DNA of 64,000 bases, from contig JAFEKR010000013.1 in assembly GCA_019022495.1 (NCBI GenBank), forward strand, positions 248,001 to 312,000, given 5' to 3'. Position numbers and translations under genes: made by a program. This DNA comes from Epichloe hybrida. Its lineage: Eukaryota > Ascomycota > Sordariomycetes > Hypocreales > Clavicipitaceae. This document shows positions 25,901-38,696 of this stretch, in pieces (within the stretch, counting starts at the first letter, position 1; every line of letters starts with the position of its first letter). Under the pieces are notes generated by a model that worked only from the letters and a program-made list of their open reading frames with translations, was not told where the DNA came from and did no database searches.

Positions 25901-28900
25901 CTTATTTAATTTAATAATAGCCTTAATAATACAGAAGGGCTAGTACCTATAAGCTTCTTTACTTACGGAACCTAGATTAATGGCAAAAGAATAGTTTAAT
26001 TCCTAATAAGGTAAGTAGCTTATTATAGTCTAAGTAAAGAAAACCCCTTTTAGCAGGAACTTATAAACAAAGCCCTAGCGATGTTTATATTAGAAGATTG
26101 CTATTCCTATGCGATATTCTAAGGGATTATACCTAACACGGGAGCTATAAAGTTCTCTATAGTAAGGCACCCTTAATTTCTTGCTTTATAACATTAGATA
26201 CTCATATTATAGCTTAATGAATTAACAGAGAAGAAGGCATTAGTTAGATTTGGCGTAGGAGACCTAATTATTACGCTTAGAGCGGCTAATATGCCTACTC
26301 CCTTTAGAAATATCCTCTTTTAGGTTATCCTTATAAACACTTTATTTCTCTTATCCCTTAATAATATAAACTATCTAAAGATTAACTTTAATATCTCTAA
26401 GAACACACTGTAATAAGGAAATATTAAAGTACCTGTCGTACGTAAGTAGGGCTATGCCTAGATGCTTCTTACACAGAAAGAAAAAGTAGTTACTTAGAGC
26501 TACCTTATAGAAGGCGAGCTATAGCGATTATATCACCGCTTTAGGTATCTATTAATCTAATGTCTATACGAGGTTCTCTGTAGATTAGGGCATAATGTTA
26601 ACATTAAAGCTATTAGGGAGCTGATAAGAATCTACTACTAATGCTAAATATACGTAGATAGCCCTAATTACTTTAAGTTTACCCTTAAGGATAAGTATAG
26701 CTTTAATTATAAAGTAATAGTAGATATCTTCTACCTAGATAGTAACTGCCCTACACTCCACGCTATAGACATAGCTACAGCATTTAATGCAGCGAAATTC
26801 CTTAATAATATCTTTACAAAAACAACCTAGGAAGCCCTCTAAATGTGCTGGATTAATGCTTACCTAGGCCCCCTAGACTTTATTATTATAGACACTAGAA
26901 CAAACTTCCACAGTAATAAATTTAGATAATTCGTAGCTTTAATGTTAATTTTAATTAAGGAAGTCCTTGTTAAGGCATACTATAGCATAGGGAAGGTTAA
27001 AAGGTATTATAGGCTGCTCTAAAGAGCCTATAATATAATTAGATGTAAATGCCCTATAACGCTAGAACCTATTGCCCTTTAAATAGTAATTAAGGCCCTA
27101 AATAATACTACAGGCCCTAATAGCCTTATCCTAACCCTCCTTATCTTTAGAGCTTACCTATACATAATAAATAAGTCCTTGCTATTACCTAATATTACAT
27201 AGTATGTAATTATAGTATAGAAGGCTACTAAAGAGATTAAGAGACTCTATGCTATCTAGAAGGTTAATAAGGCCCTTACTAAATATAATAGCCTAGATAC
27301 CTTAAAGACCCTTAGCTTACTACTTAGATTAAAGGTTAAGGTCTAGCGAGAAGGTAAGGGATAGGTAAGTCTATATAAGCTACTAGTAATTACTAGAGAA
27401 AGCTATACACTTAATATACCTAGAGGCCTAAAGACCTTTAGGTTAATATCTATTAAGCCTTACTATAATAACCCTAGTATAAAGAAGATAGCAAAGCCTA
27501 GTAAAGAGGAAGGAGAAAAAGGGCAAGAGGCTTATAATAAGAATATAGTGCTACTAATACTACTAAAGCAAGAATACGAAAGGCTATAGAAGAACCCTCC
27601 TGTGATGCCTTAAGGTACTAATACCTTCCTATTAGCAAAAGAATATAGTAACCTAGCTTTTGTAATTAAGCTACGTAAGGAAGGAATTATTAAGACCCCT
27701 AGCAAACCTTTTAAGCTATTAATAAAAGCGGAAATTAACGCTCTAATTAAGTAAGGTATATTTAAATTTATTATATTTAATAAGGAAGAATATAGTAGAA
27801 TTCGAATCTTTAATTCCTGGATTATTAATAAGATTAAGGGCAAGACAACGGAACCCTATAAAAAGTCACGCCTTGTGATCTAAGGGTGTGAGGATGAAGG
27901 GAAATAGGCCATTCTTACACAGGCCCTAATGATTTAATGCGCAAGCTAATGTCTTATTCTTATAATAGCCCTGTTAGTAAGATTAAGGAAATTCCTTATC
28001 TAGCTAAGAGATATCTATTAGGCTTATATACAGGCTTGTATATTACTAGAATAGCTAATCCTAGCGCGCTTGCTGATTTAGATACGGCATCTTTACTTGC
28101 CTAGTACGATCTTAAGGGTTATAAAACCCCTCTATAGGCTTGTAGAGGTAGGAACACACTAGTAGGTTATGTATTATAAGCATTATAGAGAGAACCTCTA
28201 GATAGAAACCTCTATGTATAATCCCTGCTTACTTATAACTACAAAGGAAAGCCCTAACTTTACCTACGTTAGAATGTAAACTAATAACACGATTAGCCTC
28301 TTGGATAAGAAGTTCTCTAAGAAGGAAGAGACCTAGCTTACTATAGTAGGCTTTAACATAAAGCTAAAGCAATTCCTAACTTAGGACTACCCTCTTATGT
28401 TTAATAGTAGTATTATCTTACTAGAGAATAATACTATTAAGATCTAGTAGAAAGGGTAGAGTAATAAGTTAGAGTTAGTTCTAATAACTAACTTAAAGTA
28501 TAAATACGTTAAGCAGAGGGCCTAAGGCACTTACATTGCCTTAATTTACTAACTAGAGGCTTGCTTTAACCTATCTGTTACTATATAATACTAGGAGCTA
28601 ACCCTAGAGGACGTGAAAGCCCTTAATTACTGCCTAAAGTGGTAGATAGATTACCTAGAGAGAGGTCTGATATTTATTCTAATTAACCTTAAGAAGGTAA
28701 AGCTCTTTGCCTTTATAAATAAATCCTTTGCTAATAACTAGGACCTATCCTTATAACTAGGATATATACTTATCCTAGCAAATAAAGACTATACTAATAG
28801 TAAGTTTATAATTAAAGGTAATATTATGCACTTTAGCTTAATAAAGAGCAAGAGAGTTATATAAAGTGTGCTTACCTTAGAAGTTTACAGTATAGTAGCT

Positions 28901-29631
28901 AGTGTTAATATAGCTTATGTAATTATAACTACCCTAAACTTAGTTACTAACTAACTAAAGCTCCTAAAGATCCTAGTTATTGTATATATGGATTTATACT
29001 CCTTATATAAGTGCCTTGTTAAGCTTAGTATAATAAAGGAGAAATGCCTAATGATTAATATTATAGCCCTTTAATAGTTATATAAACACTAAGAACTCTA
29101 TAAGATCTAATAGATTAATAGAGAGGATAACCTAGCTAATGCCTTTATAAAGGCATTACCTAATAAGGCCCTTAAGAGCTTTATCTTAACTAACTAGATA
29201 ACTATCTAGATGAAGGGATAGGTTACTTACGCGTAATATATATGTAGTAAGAGGAAAAGGTAATCCTCTAGGAGAATAGCTATAGGGATAAGATAGTAAT
29301 ACGTGGGGGATTTACGCCCCTGTAGTTAATATCCCTAGTGGCTATAACTATACTAGCCTACTAGGCCCTCCTAGTGGACTATAGAAATTAATAGTAGTGC
29401 GTAGGAGGATAAAGGTATTACTAAGGAGGAGGAAGATATTATATACGCGCTATAGTGTGGTATATATATTACTTTAAGGAAAAGAAGGGATTTAGAAGGA
29501 CTTACTTATCCTTATATAGGCTTATAGACTAAGTAAGATTATTATTTCCCTTTTATTAGCAACTATACGCCTAGATAGGCTATGAGTTCTTTTCCTTATA
29601 TCCCCTATTAATTATATTCTTAATCTGTCTT
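25900..29631 (+). mobile_element. Copia-type relic A, main part, interrupted by element B
   Basis: Plus-strand relic in which integrase (about 26640-27500), reverse transcriptase and RNase H (about 28980-29180) can be followed through many stops. It is nearly the reverse complement of element B over about 3.7 kb. Its sequence stops at GTCTT (29627-29631), resumes after B with the same GTCTT at 36436, and ends in its own 3' LTR (36505-36809). So A was the host into which B inserted. The 5' end is missing at the junction with relic C near 25.9 kb. No coding capacity is left. Confidence 0.75.
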
Positions 29632-29939
29632 TGTTGGATTCACAGGGTATTGAATTCAATGTAATACAGTCGTGAGCCCGAAGAATAGTATCGTCATCGA
29701 TTATCTATTCTAGGCTGCGTTGTCTGTTGTTATGATTGATTGAGTTGTAGGAAAAGAGAGGTAAAAAGCTAGAAGTTACAATACATAAAGGGAAAAAGGG
29801 GTTACGCGTTTGTGTCCCCACATTTCCTAGCCAATTAACGTGCCGGGTTGTGGGTTATATATAAGGTCTGCGCGCGGCCCGAACTTCTGCCAGGTAATTG
29901 CGGCTGCGACGCGCGATTAATATCACCTTTATTCTAACA
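29632..29939 (-). repeat. 3' LTR of element B
   Basis: 308 bp, ends TGTTGGATTC / TTCTAACA on the plus strand, preceded by the target duplication GTCTT (29627-29631). Same length as its partner at 36128; the observed differences are transitions. Confidence 0.9.
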
Positions 29940-32900
29940 CTAAAACTTCTCTCTTTTAACATAATTATTAACACGCGATATTAATCACAGAAATAAAAAA
30001 GAAAGACAGATTAAGAATGTGATTAACAAGGGATATAAGGAAAAGAACTTATAGCCTGTCTAGGCATATGGTTGCTAATAAAAGGGAAATAATAATCTCG
30101 CTTAGCCTATAAGCCTATGTAAGGATAAGTGAGTCCTTCTAAATCCCTTCTTTTCCTCAAAATAACACATATACCGCACCATAGCGTGTATATAATATCT
30201 TCCTCCTCCTTAGCAACACCTTTATCCTCTTACGCACCACTATTAATTTCTGTGGTCTACTAGGAGGGCCTAGTAGGCTAGCGTGGTCATAGCTACTAGG
30301 GATATTAACTACAGGGGCGTAGATCCCCTGTGTATTGCTATCTTATCCCTATAGCTACCCTCCTAGAGGATTACCTTTTCCTCTTACCACGCGTGTTACA
30401 CGTAAGTAACCTATCCCTCCATCTAGATAGTTATCCAGTTAGTTAAGATAAAGCTCTTAAGGGCCTTATTAGGTAATACCTTTGTAAAGGCATTAGCTAG
30501 GTTATCCTCTTTATTAATCCATCAGATCTCGCAGAGTTCTCGGCGTTTATATAACTATTAAAGGGCCATAATATCAATCATTAGGCGTTTCTCCTTCATT
30601 ATACCAAGCTTAACAAGGCACTCATATAAGGAGTATAAATCCGTACATGCAATAACCAGGATCTTTAGGAGCTTTAGTTAGTTAGTAACTAAGTTTAGGG
30701 TAGTTATAATTGCGTAAGCTATATTAACACTAGCTACCATACTATAGACTTCTAAGGCAAGTACGCTTCGCGTAACTCTCTTGCTCTTTGTTAAGCTAAA
30801 GTGTATAATATTACCTTTAATTATAAACTTACTATTAGTGTAGTCTTCGTTCACTAGGATAAGTACATATCCTAGTTATAAGGATAGGTCCTAGTTATTA
30901 GCAAAGGATCTATCTATAAAGGTAAAGAGCTTCGCCTTCTTAAGGTTAATCAGGATAAACATCAGACCTCTCTCCAGGTAATCTATCTGCCACTTCAGGT
31001 AGTAATTAAGGGCTTTCACGTCCTCCAGGGTTAGCTCCTAGTGTTATGCAGCAATAGATAGGTTAAAGCAAGCCTCTAGTTAGTAAATTAAGGTAATATA
31101 AGTGCCTTAGGCCCTCTGCTTAACATATTTACGCTTTAAGTTAGTTATTAGAACTAACTCTAACTTATTACTTTGCCCTTTCTACTAGATCTTAATAGTA
31201 TTATTCTCTAGCAAGATAATGCCACTATTAAACGTAAGAGGGCAGTCCTAAGTTAGGAATTACTTTAGCTTTACGTTAAAGCTTACTATAGTAAGCTAGG
31301 TCTCTTCCTTCTTAGAGAACTTCTTATCTAAGAGGCTAATTATATTATTAGTTTGCATTCTAATATAAGTAAAGTTAGGGCTTTCCTTTATAGTTATAAG
31401 CAGGCAGGGATTATACGTAGAGGTTTCTATCTAGAGGTTCTCTCTATAATGCTTGTAATACATAACCCACTAGTGTGTTCCTGCCTCTATAAGCCCGTAA
31501 AGGGGTTTTATAACCCTTAAGATTATACTAGGCAGGTAGAGATGCCATATCTGAATTAGCAAGCGCGCTAGGATTAGCCACTCTAGCAATATACAGGCCT
31601 ATACATAAGCCTAACAGATATCTCTTAGCTAGATAAGGAATTTCCTTAATCTTACTAACAGGGCTATCGTGAGAATAAGACGTTGGCTCGCGCGTTGAAT
31701 CGTTAGGGCCTATATGAGAATAGCCTGTTTCCCTTTATCCTCATACCCTTAGATCATAAGGCGTGACTTTTTGTAAGGTTCTATTATCTTACCTTTAATC
31801 TTATTAACAATTCAGGAATTAAAGATCCGAATCCCACTATATTCTTCCTTATTAAACATAATAAATTTAAACACACCTTACTTAATTAGAGCGTTAATCT
31901 CCGCTTTCGTTAATAGCTTAAATAGTTCGCCTAGGGTCTTAATAATTCCTTCCTTACACAGCTTAATTACAAGAGCTAGGTCACTATGTTCTTTCGCTAA
32001 CAGGAAGGTATTAGCACCTTAAGGCATTACGGGAGGGTTCTTCCATGGCCTTTCGCGTCCTTACTTTAGTGGTATTAGCAGCACTATGTTCTTATTACAG
32101 GCCTCTTACCCTTTCTTTCCTTCCTCTTCGCTAGGCTCCGCCATCTTCTCCACACTAGGATTATCATAGTAAGGCTTAATAAATATTAACCTAAAGGTCT
32201 TTAGGCCTCTAGGTATATCAAGTATATAGTTTTCTCTAGTAATCACTAGTAGCTTATATAGACCTACCTATCCCTTGCCTTCTCGCCAGACCTTAACCTT
32301 TAATCTAAGCAGCAGGCTAAGGGTCTTTAAGGTATCTAGGCTATTACGTTCAGCAAGGGCCTTATTAACCTTCTAGATAGCGTAAAGTCTCTTAATCTCT
32401 TTAGTAGCCTTCTATACTACAATCACACACTATATAATATTAGGCAATAGCGGGGACTCATTTATTATACGTAGGTAGGCTCTAAAGACAAGGAGGGTTA
32501 GGATAAGACCATTAGGGCCTACAGTGTCATTCAGGGCCTTAATTACTATTTAAAGGGCAACAGGTTCTAGTATTATAGGGCATTCGCGTCTAATTATATT
32601 ATAGGCTCTTCGGAGCGGCCTATAATACCTTTTAACCTTCCCTATGCTATAGTATGCCTTAACAGGGACTTCCTTAATTAAAATTAACATCAAAGCTACA
32701 AATTATCTAAATTCATCGCCATAGAAGTTCGTTCTAGCATCTATAATAATAAAGTCTAGGGGGCCTAGGTAAGCATTAATCTAGCACATTCAGAGGGCTT
32801 CCTAGGTTATTTTCGCAGAGATATTATTAAGGAATTTCGCTACATTAAACGCTATACCCACATCTACAGCATAGAGTATAAGGCGGTTGCTATCTAGGTA

Positions 32901-35900
32901 GAAGACATTTACTATTACTTTATAATTAAAGCTATACTTATCTTTAAGGGTAAACTTAAAGCAATTAGGGCTATCTACATGCATTTAGCATTAGTAGCAG
33001 ATTCTCATCAGCTCCCTAATAGCTTTAATATTAACATTATGCCCTAATCTACAGAGAACCTCATATAAACATCAGATTAATAGATATCTAAAGCAGCAAT
33101 ACAATCACTATAGCTCGCCTTCTATAAGGTAGCTCTAAGTAACTACTTTTTCTTTCTATGTAAGAAGCATTTAGGCGTAGCCCCATTTATATACAACAGG
33201 GACTTTAATATTTCCTTATTATAGCATGTTCTTAGAGATATTAAAGTTAATCTTTAGATAGTCTATATCATTAAGGGATAAGAGAAATAGAGTGTTTATA
33301 AGGACAACCTAAAAGAGAATATTTCTAAAGAGAGTAAGCATATTAGCCGCTCCAAGCGCGATAATTAGGTCTCCCACGCTAAATCTAACTAATGCCTTCT
33401 TCTTTATTAATTTATTAAGCTACAATATAGGCATCTAATATTACAAAGCAAGGAATTAAGGGTGCCCTATAGTAGAGAACTTTGCGGCTCCCGTATTAGG
33501 CATAATCCCTTAGAATATCGCACAGGAATAGCAATCTTCTAACATAAATATCACTAGGGCTTTATTCATAAGTTCCTGCTAAAAGGGGTCTTCTTTACTT
33601 AGACTATAATAAGCTACTTGCCTTATTAGGAATTAAACTATTCTTTCGCTATTAATCTAGGTTCTATGAGTAAAGAAGCTTATAGGTACTAGCCTATCTA
33701 TATTATCAGGGCTATCATCAAATCCAATACTCTTCATATACTAAGCGATTTCATTATCAATAGGGGATAGAGACTTATAGTCTCCTTTATACTATATAAG
33801 AAATAAATAATATAAGTTATTAGTTAGGTCCGTAAGGTAGTAATTCTTAAAGTATTAAAACGCTTTCTTACAGTCCTCTTTAGGGTGCTTAGATAACTAG
33901 CATCCTTCCTTACCATATATATAGCACTTCTTTATATAAGAAGCACCTCCTCTTCCTTATGGTTTCAAGGGGTATTAAGTCTCTTTTCTAGTCCTATTAT
34001 ATCTTTAGTTAGTCTAGAATTACTCTAGGGTTATAGCTTTAGTTAGGAACTATTAATAGTTCTTCTTCTCTTCCTTAATAAAACAAAGAGTTATTCTAAT
34101 CTATTCACAGAACTCTTATAGTCTATCTAGCAAATCTATAATCGCTCCTTTACACTCTAGAATACTATAATAGGCTCTAATAAGTTAATTCCAGAGTGCC
34201 CTTTTAGTTTAGCCTACTTTAGGCACTACTTATTATAAGATAGCTAGTCTTTCTATAAGTTCATTAAAGCATTCAATCATTAACTTACTTAGGTTATTAT
34301 TTACTATCCCTCACAGGGAAGTGTTATTTCACTCTAGTAGATATCTTTGCTATATATCCTTAGTTTTAAATTATTCTTTTATATAGCTAATAAGCATAGG
34401 GAGATCTTATAGTTATCTAGGTTTAGAGAGGTAGTCTATATAGTATTATAATGCTTTACCTTTAAGTATAACCTTAAAAGCATAACTAGCTTATTTAGGC
34501 TAGATATTAAGTAACTCGCACTTTCTATAGAATATTTAAAGCTTTAATTTAAGGATATTATAGTTATTAGCACTATAGAGTTATTCTTTAGGGTATACCT
34601 TAGATAGGTTAATAATCTGCTTTAGTAAAGGTCTCTAGGTCTATAGGGGTCCTCTAGGTGTTTCCCTTTATATCTATAGAAGGGGTAGTAAGGTCTTTAG
34701 GAAGTAAGAGGGTGGCTTTATAGGTAGTACCCTTAGGGCTTGTTATTCTCTCTAATCCTCCTCTTCCTTATATTAGGAAGGAGAAATTATAGCTCTTTAA
34801 GCTATGCTAATAAGGGCACTACTAGCCCTAGATAGCATAGGTTACCTCTATTAGTAATTCTCCTGCTTAGGGGCATCATCAGCAGTGTTACTAGGGTAAT
34901 ACTACTAACTTACCTCTAGTAAAGGTATAGGCAGGGGAGTCACCCGCAGATACTTATAAATAGCATCCTTAGGCGGTCTTAACTCCAGGTTAATTAACCT
35001 TCCTAAGGGAGATTAGCTAGGCCTTCCTAGAGGGGATTAACTTAGTCTTCCTAGGGGAGTCTGGCTTGTTAATCCTTTTAATAGTAATTATACTAATAAA
35101 TAGGGTGATAGGGTAAGTTACCTAGTTCTAATATTACTATTATCTAGTAAATCACAGAAGAACTCTTTATTTTATAGGTTCTTTTAGAAGCCTATATACT
35201 TCTTCCTAGCCTCTTTAATTTCTTTAAGAGTCTAAAATCTAAATTCTTCTTAGTTTACTACTTCTTTAAGGTTATTTACTATCTTAGTGCCTCTTCTAAT
35301 AGTTATGTACACTCTATTATAAAGAAAATAGTCTTAAAGTCTGTTCTATGAAAGGTCTCTCCCTTCTACAAACTTATCCCTTAACTATTTGTAAAAGTTA
35401 TTACTAAATTCGGAGAATAGTGTTCTTCTAAATAACCCTTACTCCTTATATTATTTAGTCTTTATAAGGATATAAAGACTTATTTCCTTAGGTATTATCA
35501 TCTCTTCATATTTAGAATTTCCTATTCATTAGAGCAGTTCTTCTATAATATGTCATTAAAGCCTTATAGAGATATAGGGGTATAGGTTAGTGTAAACAGG
35601 GTTTTTCCCTTTGTTAAGGTATTCATTATTATCTCCTGTTTTAACGCCTTCTATAGTATTATTATAGCTATTAGTCTCGCTAGGAACTCTAAATTAACTA
35701 GAGGTCCTAGATAGTCTAGCTGCATCTAACATTCTAACTAATTAAGGGAGGCAGATCTTATAATATAAGGAGGGAAAGGGGTATAACTATAATTATGTAA
35801 CGTGTTTCAGATATAAAGGATTACAAGGCAAGGCAGTTAACTTCAAATGCGTAATAGAATATATAACAAAGAAAGACAAGGGGATAGCTTAGCTACTAGC

Positions 35901-36127
35901 GTTAAACCTTTCTTTATTGTTTCAGAGTCTATATAGATATAGATATTAATACTAAAGTAAGAAGAGAGCTATATTATACCTTTCCATTAGCATAACTTAT
36001 TATTAAACATAGCCCTCCTATTTTATAGGGCAAGTTATCATTAGATAAGCTACCTCTTCTAATTAACCTTACTAATCTGCGGTGTTCAAAGACTACGTAG
36101 TTATCTATGAAGGTAACCACTAATTAG

Positions 36128-36435
36128 TGTTAGATTCACAGGGTATTAAATTCAATATAATACAGTCGTAAGCCTAAAGAATAGTATCATTATCAATTAT
36201 CTATTCTAGGCTACGTTGTCTGTTATTATAATTAATTAAGTTGTAGGAAAAGAGAGGTAAAAAGCTAGAAGTTATAATACATAAAGGGAAAAAGGGGTTA
36301 CGCGTTTATGTCCTCACATTTCCTAGCCAATCAACGTGCCGGGTTGTGGGTCATGTGTGGGGTCCGCGCGCAGCCCGAACTTCTGCCAGGTAATTGCGGC
36401 TGCGACGCGCGATTGATATCACCTTTGTTCCAACA
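36128..36435 (-). repeat. 5' LTR of element B
   Basis: 308 bp, ends TGTTAGATTC / TTCCAACA on the plus strand, followed directly by GTCTT (36436-36440), which matches the five bases before the other LTR. In its left half it differs from that LTR by G-to-A and C-to-T changes only. Confidence 0.9.
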
Positions 36436-36809
36436 GTCTTTCCTTTTCTATTTCTATAATTAATATTATGTGTTAATAATTATATTAAAAGAGAGAAGTT
36501 CTAGTGTTAGAATAAAGGTAATATTAATTACACGTCATAGCCGTAATTACCTAGCAAAAGCTTAGGCCACGCGCGGACCCCACACGTGACCTATAACCTA
36601 GCACGTTGATTGGCTAGGAAATATAGGGACACAAACGCGCAACCCCTTTTCCCTTTATGTATCGTAACTTCTAGCTTTTTACCTCTTTTCCTATAACTCA
36701 ATCAATCATGACAACAGACAACGCAGCCTAGAATAGATAATCGATGATGATACTATTCTTCGGGCTCACGACTGTATCACATTGAATTCAATACCCTGTG
36801 AATCCAACA
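36436..36809 (+). mobile_element. 3' remainder of relic A with its 3' LTR
   Basis: After element B the host sequence resumes with GTCTTTCC. It runs through 69 bases that match the equivalent 3' end of B (29940-30007, reverse complement) and enters A's own LTR at 36505-36809, which starts TGTTAGAATA and ends AATCCAACA. This explains why two LTRs face each other across a short spacer here. Confidence 0.8.
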
Positions 36810-37569
36810 AAAAAAGATTAAGTATTTAAGTAAGATTAAATATAAATGATAAAATAATACTATAGAATATTAGTAATTACTATAATAATAGCTATAAAGC
36901 TACTAGATTATAAGTAAAGGTAACTTATAATATTAAAGAAAAATATAAAGAAAAAGAATATATAAAAGTAAGAGAAAGTAAGCCTTTTTTATATTAGCCT
37001 TAAACCCCTAAGTAATTTATATACTATATATAACTAATCTAGAAATTATAATAATTATAATTATAGCTATTACTAGTAAACAGACATACTAGCTATAAAC
37101 TCCTAGTAAGAATAATATAATATTCTTAATATTAAATAAAAGCTTATTTATTTTAAATAATATATAATACCTCATTTATTTAACCTAATTATAAAATCTA
37201 ATATAAGTAGTTTACTTAGTATTAATAACCTATTAAGTAAAGGTATATATATTAGGAGTAATAAAATAATAAGTATATAGCTATTTAAAGTTAAAGGGTA
37301 AAAAAAGAATTACTTAAAACCCTATAACTTTTATTTTATTATTTTAAGTAAATATAATACTTATATACTTATAAAATAACTAGTAATATTAAATACTATT
37401 ATAAGCTATATATAGTATACTTATATTAGCTAAGTAACTTCTTTTTAATTAAGAATAATTATATATTAAGGGAATAGTATATTAGAAGTATAAAGGCTAG
37501 GAAGCTAGGGATTAAGTAATTATATAATAAAACCCTTAAATAAGCCTTAGGTTATATAAATAACTAAGT

Positions 37570-38232
37570 AGCTATTAAATAGCTATATATATATAGTAAG
37601 GTATTTAGATAAGAATTACTTATAAGGTATATAGGAGGTTAGAGTTTAAGACCTTTATATACTTACCCCTAAGTAATAGCTCTCTAGCTATAACTAAGAA
37701 CCTTAGCCCTCACTTTATTCATATCTCCCTAATCTAGTCGTAATAACATATATCACTAGGTAAGTCATAGGCTACTAATTAACTAATTAATAACTAATCA
37801 ATTAGATAATAGTATAGCTAAAGGTAATAAAAAAGATATTAAACTATTTTAAATATTACATAATATAGTAAAAAAGAAAAAAAGTAAAGGGAAGGAAAGG
37901 GAAGGAAAGGGAAAATAAATCTAACCTTAAGATAATTAATAGTATTTATAATATAAGGGAAAAAATACTAAAAAATAAGGGTAAAGTTAATAATAAGATT
38001 TTTAAGGTAAATAAAAAAAAGATAAAGGAATAGGGTATTAGGGTGTAGTAAGCTAAGTAGTTTTACCTTGTACTTAGGAGGGAGATTTAAGGTTATTACT
38101 AGAATAATATTACTTAAAGAGGGGGGGGTATATCAAAGTCTTAAACTCTAACCTACTAGATATAACATAAGTAGTCTTTATTTAAATACCTTACCTAGCG
38201 TATATATAACTATCTAGTGGCTAGCTAGTCCT
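37570..38232. mobile_element. Terminal-inverted-repeat relic at the right border of the RIP block
   Basis: Two inverted copies of roughly 110-120 bases face each other: about 37570-37690 and about 38110-38232. The best-conserved core is AGGTTAGAGTTTAAGAC (plus strand at 37636-37652; its reverse complement at 38137-38153). Matching outer parts include GTAAGGTATTT. The right copy ends at the block border. The interior of about 420 bases has no open frame. This looks like a small non-autonomous DNA transposon, or the remnant of a larger one, mutated by RIP. Superfamily not determined. Confidence 0.55.
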
Positions 38233-38696
38233 TGACTTATCCACATGGCCTGAGGTTTATCCGAGGCGCCATCATATAATCGCCCTGTCTGACTTTTGTG
38301 CTCCTCACAGATCTGGTGCAAACGAGTTCCTAGACATTGTTAGATTGACGTTTGATGGCGCGTCCATGTCTTGGGGGGGGGGTGCAAAAGGAAAAGGATT
38401 CTACCGCCGACATGTGGGCACCTATAATGCCTTTGTCGTCGTGCATCGTTGCCGCCGTGGCGTGCATAGGTGGCTAGCAAAACAAACGGATTGGTTCGCT
38501 TCGGAGATTTATCTGGTTGATTCGCGATTTCGTCAACCGGGAAGCTGTCGCTGTTTCACAGTGTTCGACTTTTCTCCTGGTTTGAAGTCCAAAACCTGAA
38601 AGAAGCGCCAGAAACGAGTATCGCGGGGGTGATAAAATTGGCATTGTCAGGTCCATCTGACTCGGCCTTGAGTATTCGTACCACGAGTACTCAAGC
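38233..38696. other. Intergenic: right flank of the RIP block
   Basis: Composition returns to normal at about 38233. A G-run lies near 38372. No gene is supported; an open frame at 38345-38599 has no recognisable features. Confidence 0.5.

Larger units (their letters stand above)
29632..36435 (-). mobile_element. Full-length Copia-type LTR retrotransposon B, RIP-inactivated
   Basis: A complete 6.8-kb element reading right to left, bounded by 308-bp LTRs (36128-36435 and 29632-29939) and a 5-bp target duplication GTCTT at both ends. Broken frames run in Ty1/copia order. A gag region has a zinc knuckle read as CYIYGKEGC...H (about 33890-33950). The integrase core lies at about 32540-33000, including a short still-open stretch at 32802-32984. 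Reverse transcriptase follows. RNase H reads as SLYECLVKLG...WINKEDNLANAFTK (about 30470-30660). A purine-rich tract precedes the 3' LTR. Stops sit mainly at former glutamine codons (CAG to TAG). It is inserted in antisense in a relative (A). Confidence 0.88.
19380..38232. repeat. RIP-degraded, extremely A+T-rich block with nested retroelement relics
   Basis: About 18.8 kb of TA-rich sequence with abrupt edges near 19380 and 38232. Where retroelement proteins can still be followed, former glutamine and arginine codons have become TAA/TAG or lysine-type codons, and repeat copies differ almost only by C/T and G/A. That is the pattern left by repeat-induced point mutation. The parts 19380-21480 and 36810-37565 are too degraded to identify. 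Less eroded, higher-GC islands coincide with the LTRs. No intact gene is present. Such blocks are usually heterochromatic in filamentous fungi. Centromere identity cannot be judged from sequence alone. Confidence 0.9.

Noticed and set aside
27610..27843. 77-codon minus-strand open frame in the AT-rich block
   Set aside because: Antisense to retroelement relic A; low-complexity Leu/Ile from TA-rich DNA.
32802..32984. Open frame in the AT-rich block
   Set aside because: Real coding ancestry (integrase of element B) but not an independent gene; included within the element.
36436..36504. Spacer between two facing LTRs read at first as a special hairpin element
   Set aside because: It is the 3' end of host relic A resuming after insertion of element B, shown by the GTCTT duplication.
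19380..38232. Centromere
   Set aside because: A+T richness and RIP fit, but the block is short and composition alone cannot show centromere identity.
38345..38599. Small plus-strand frame near the RIP border
   Set aside because: No motif, no conserved context.
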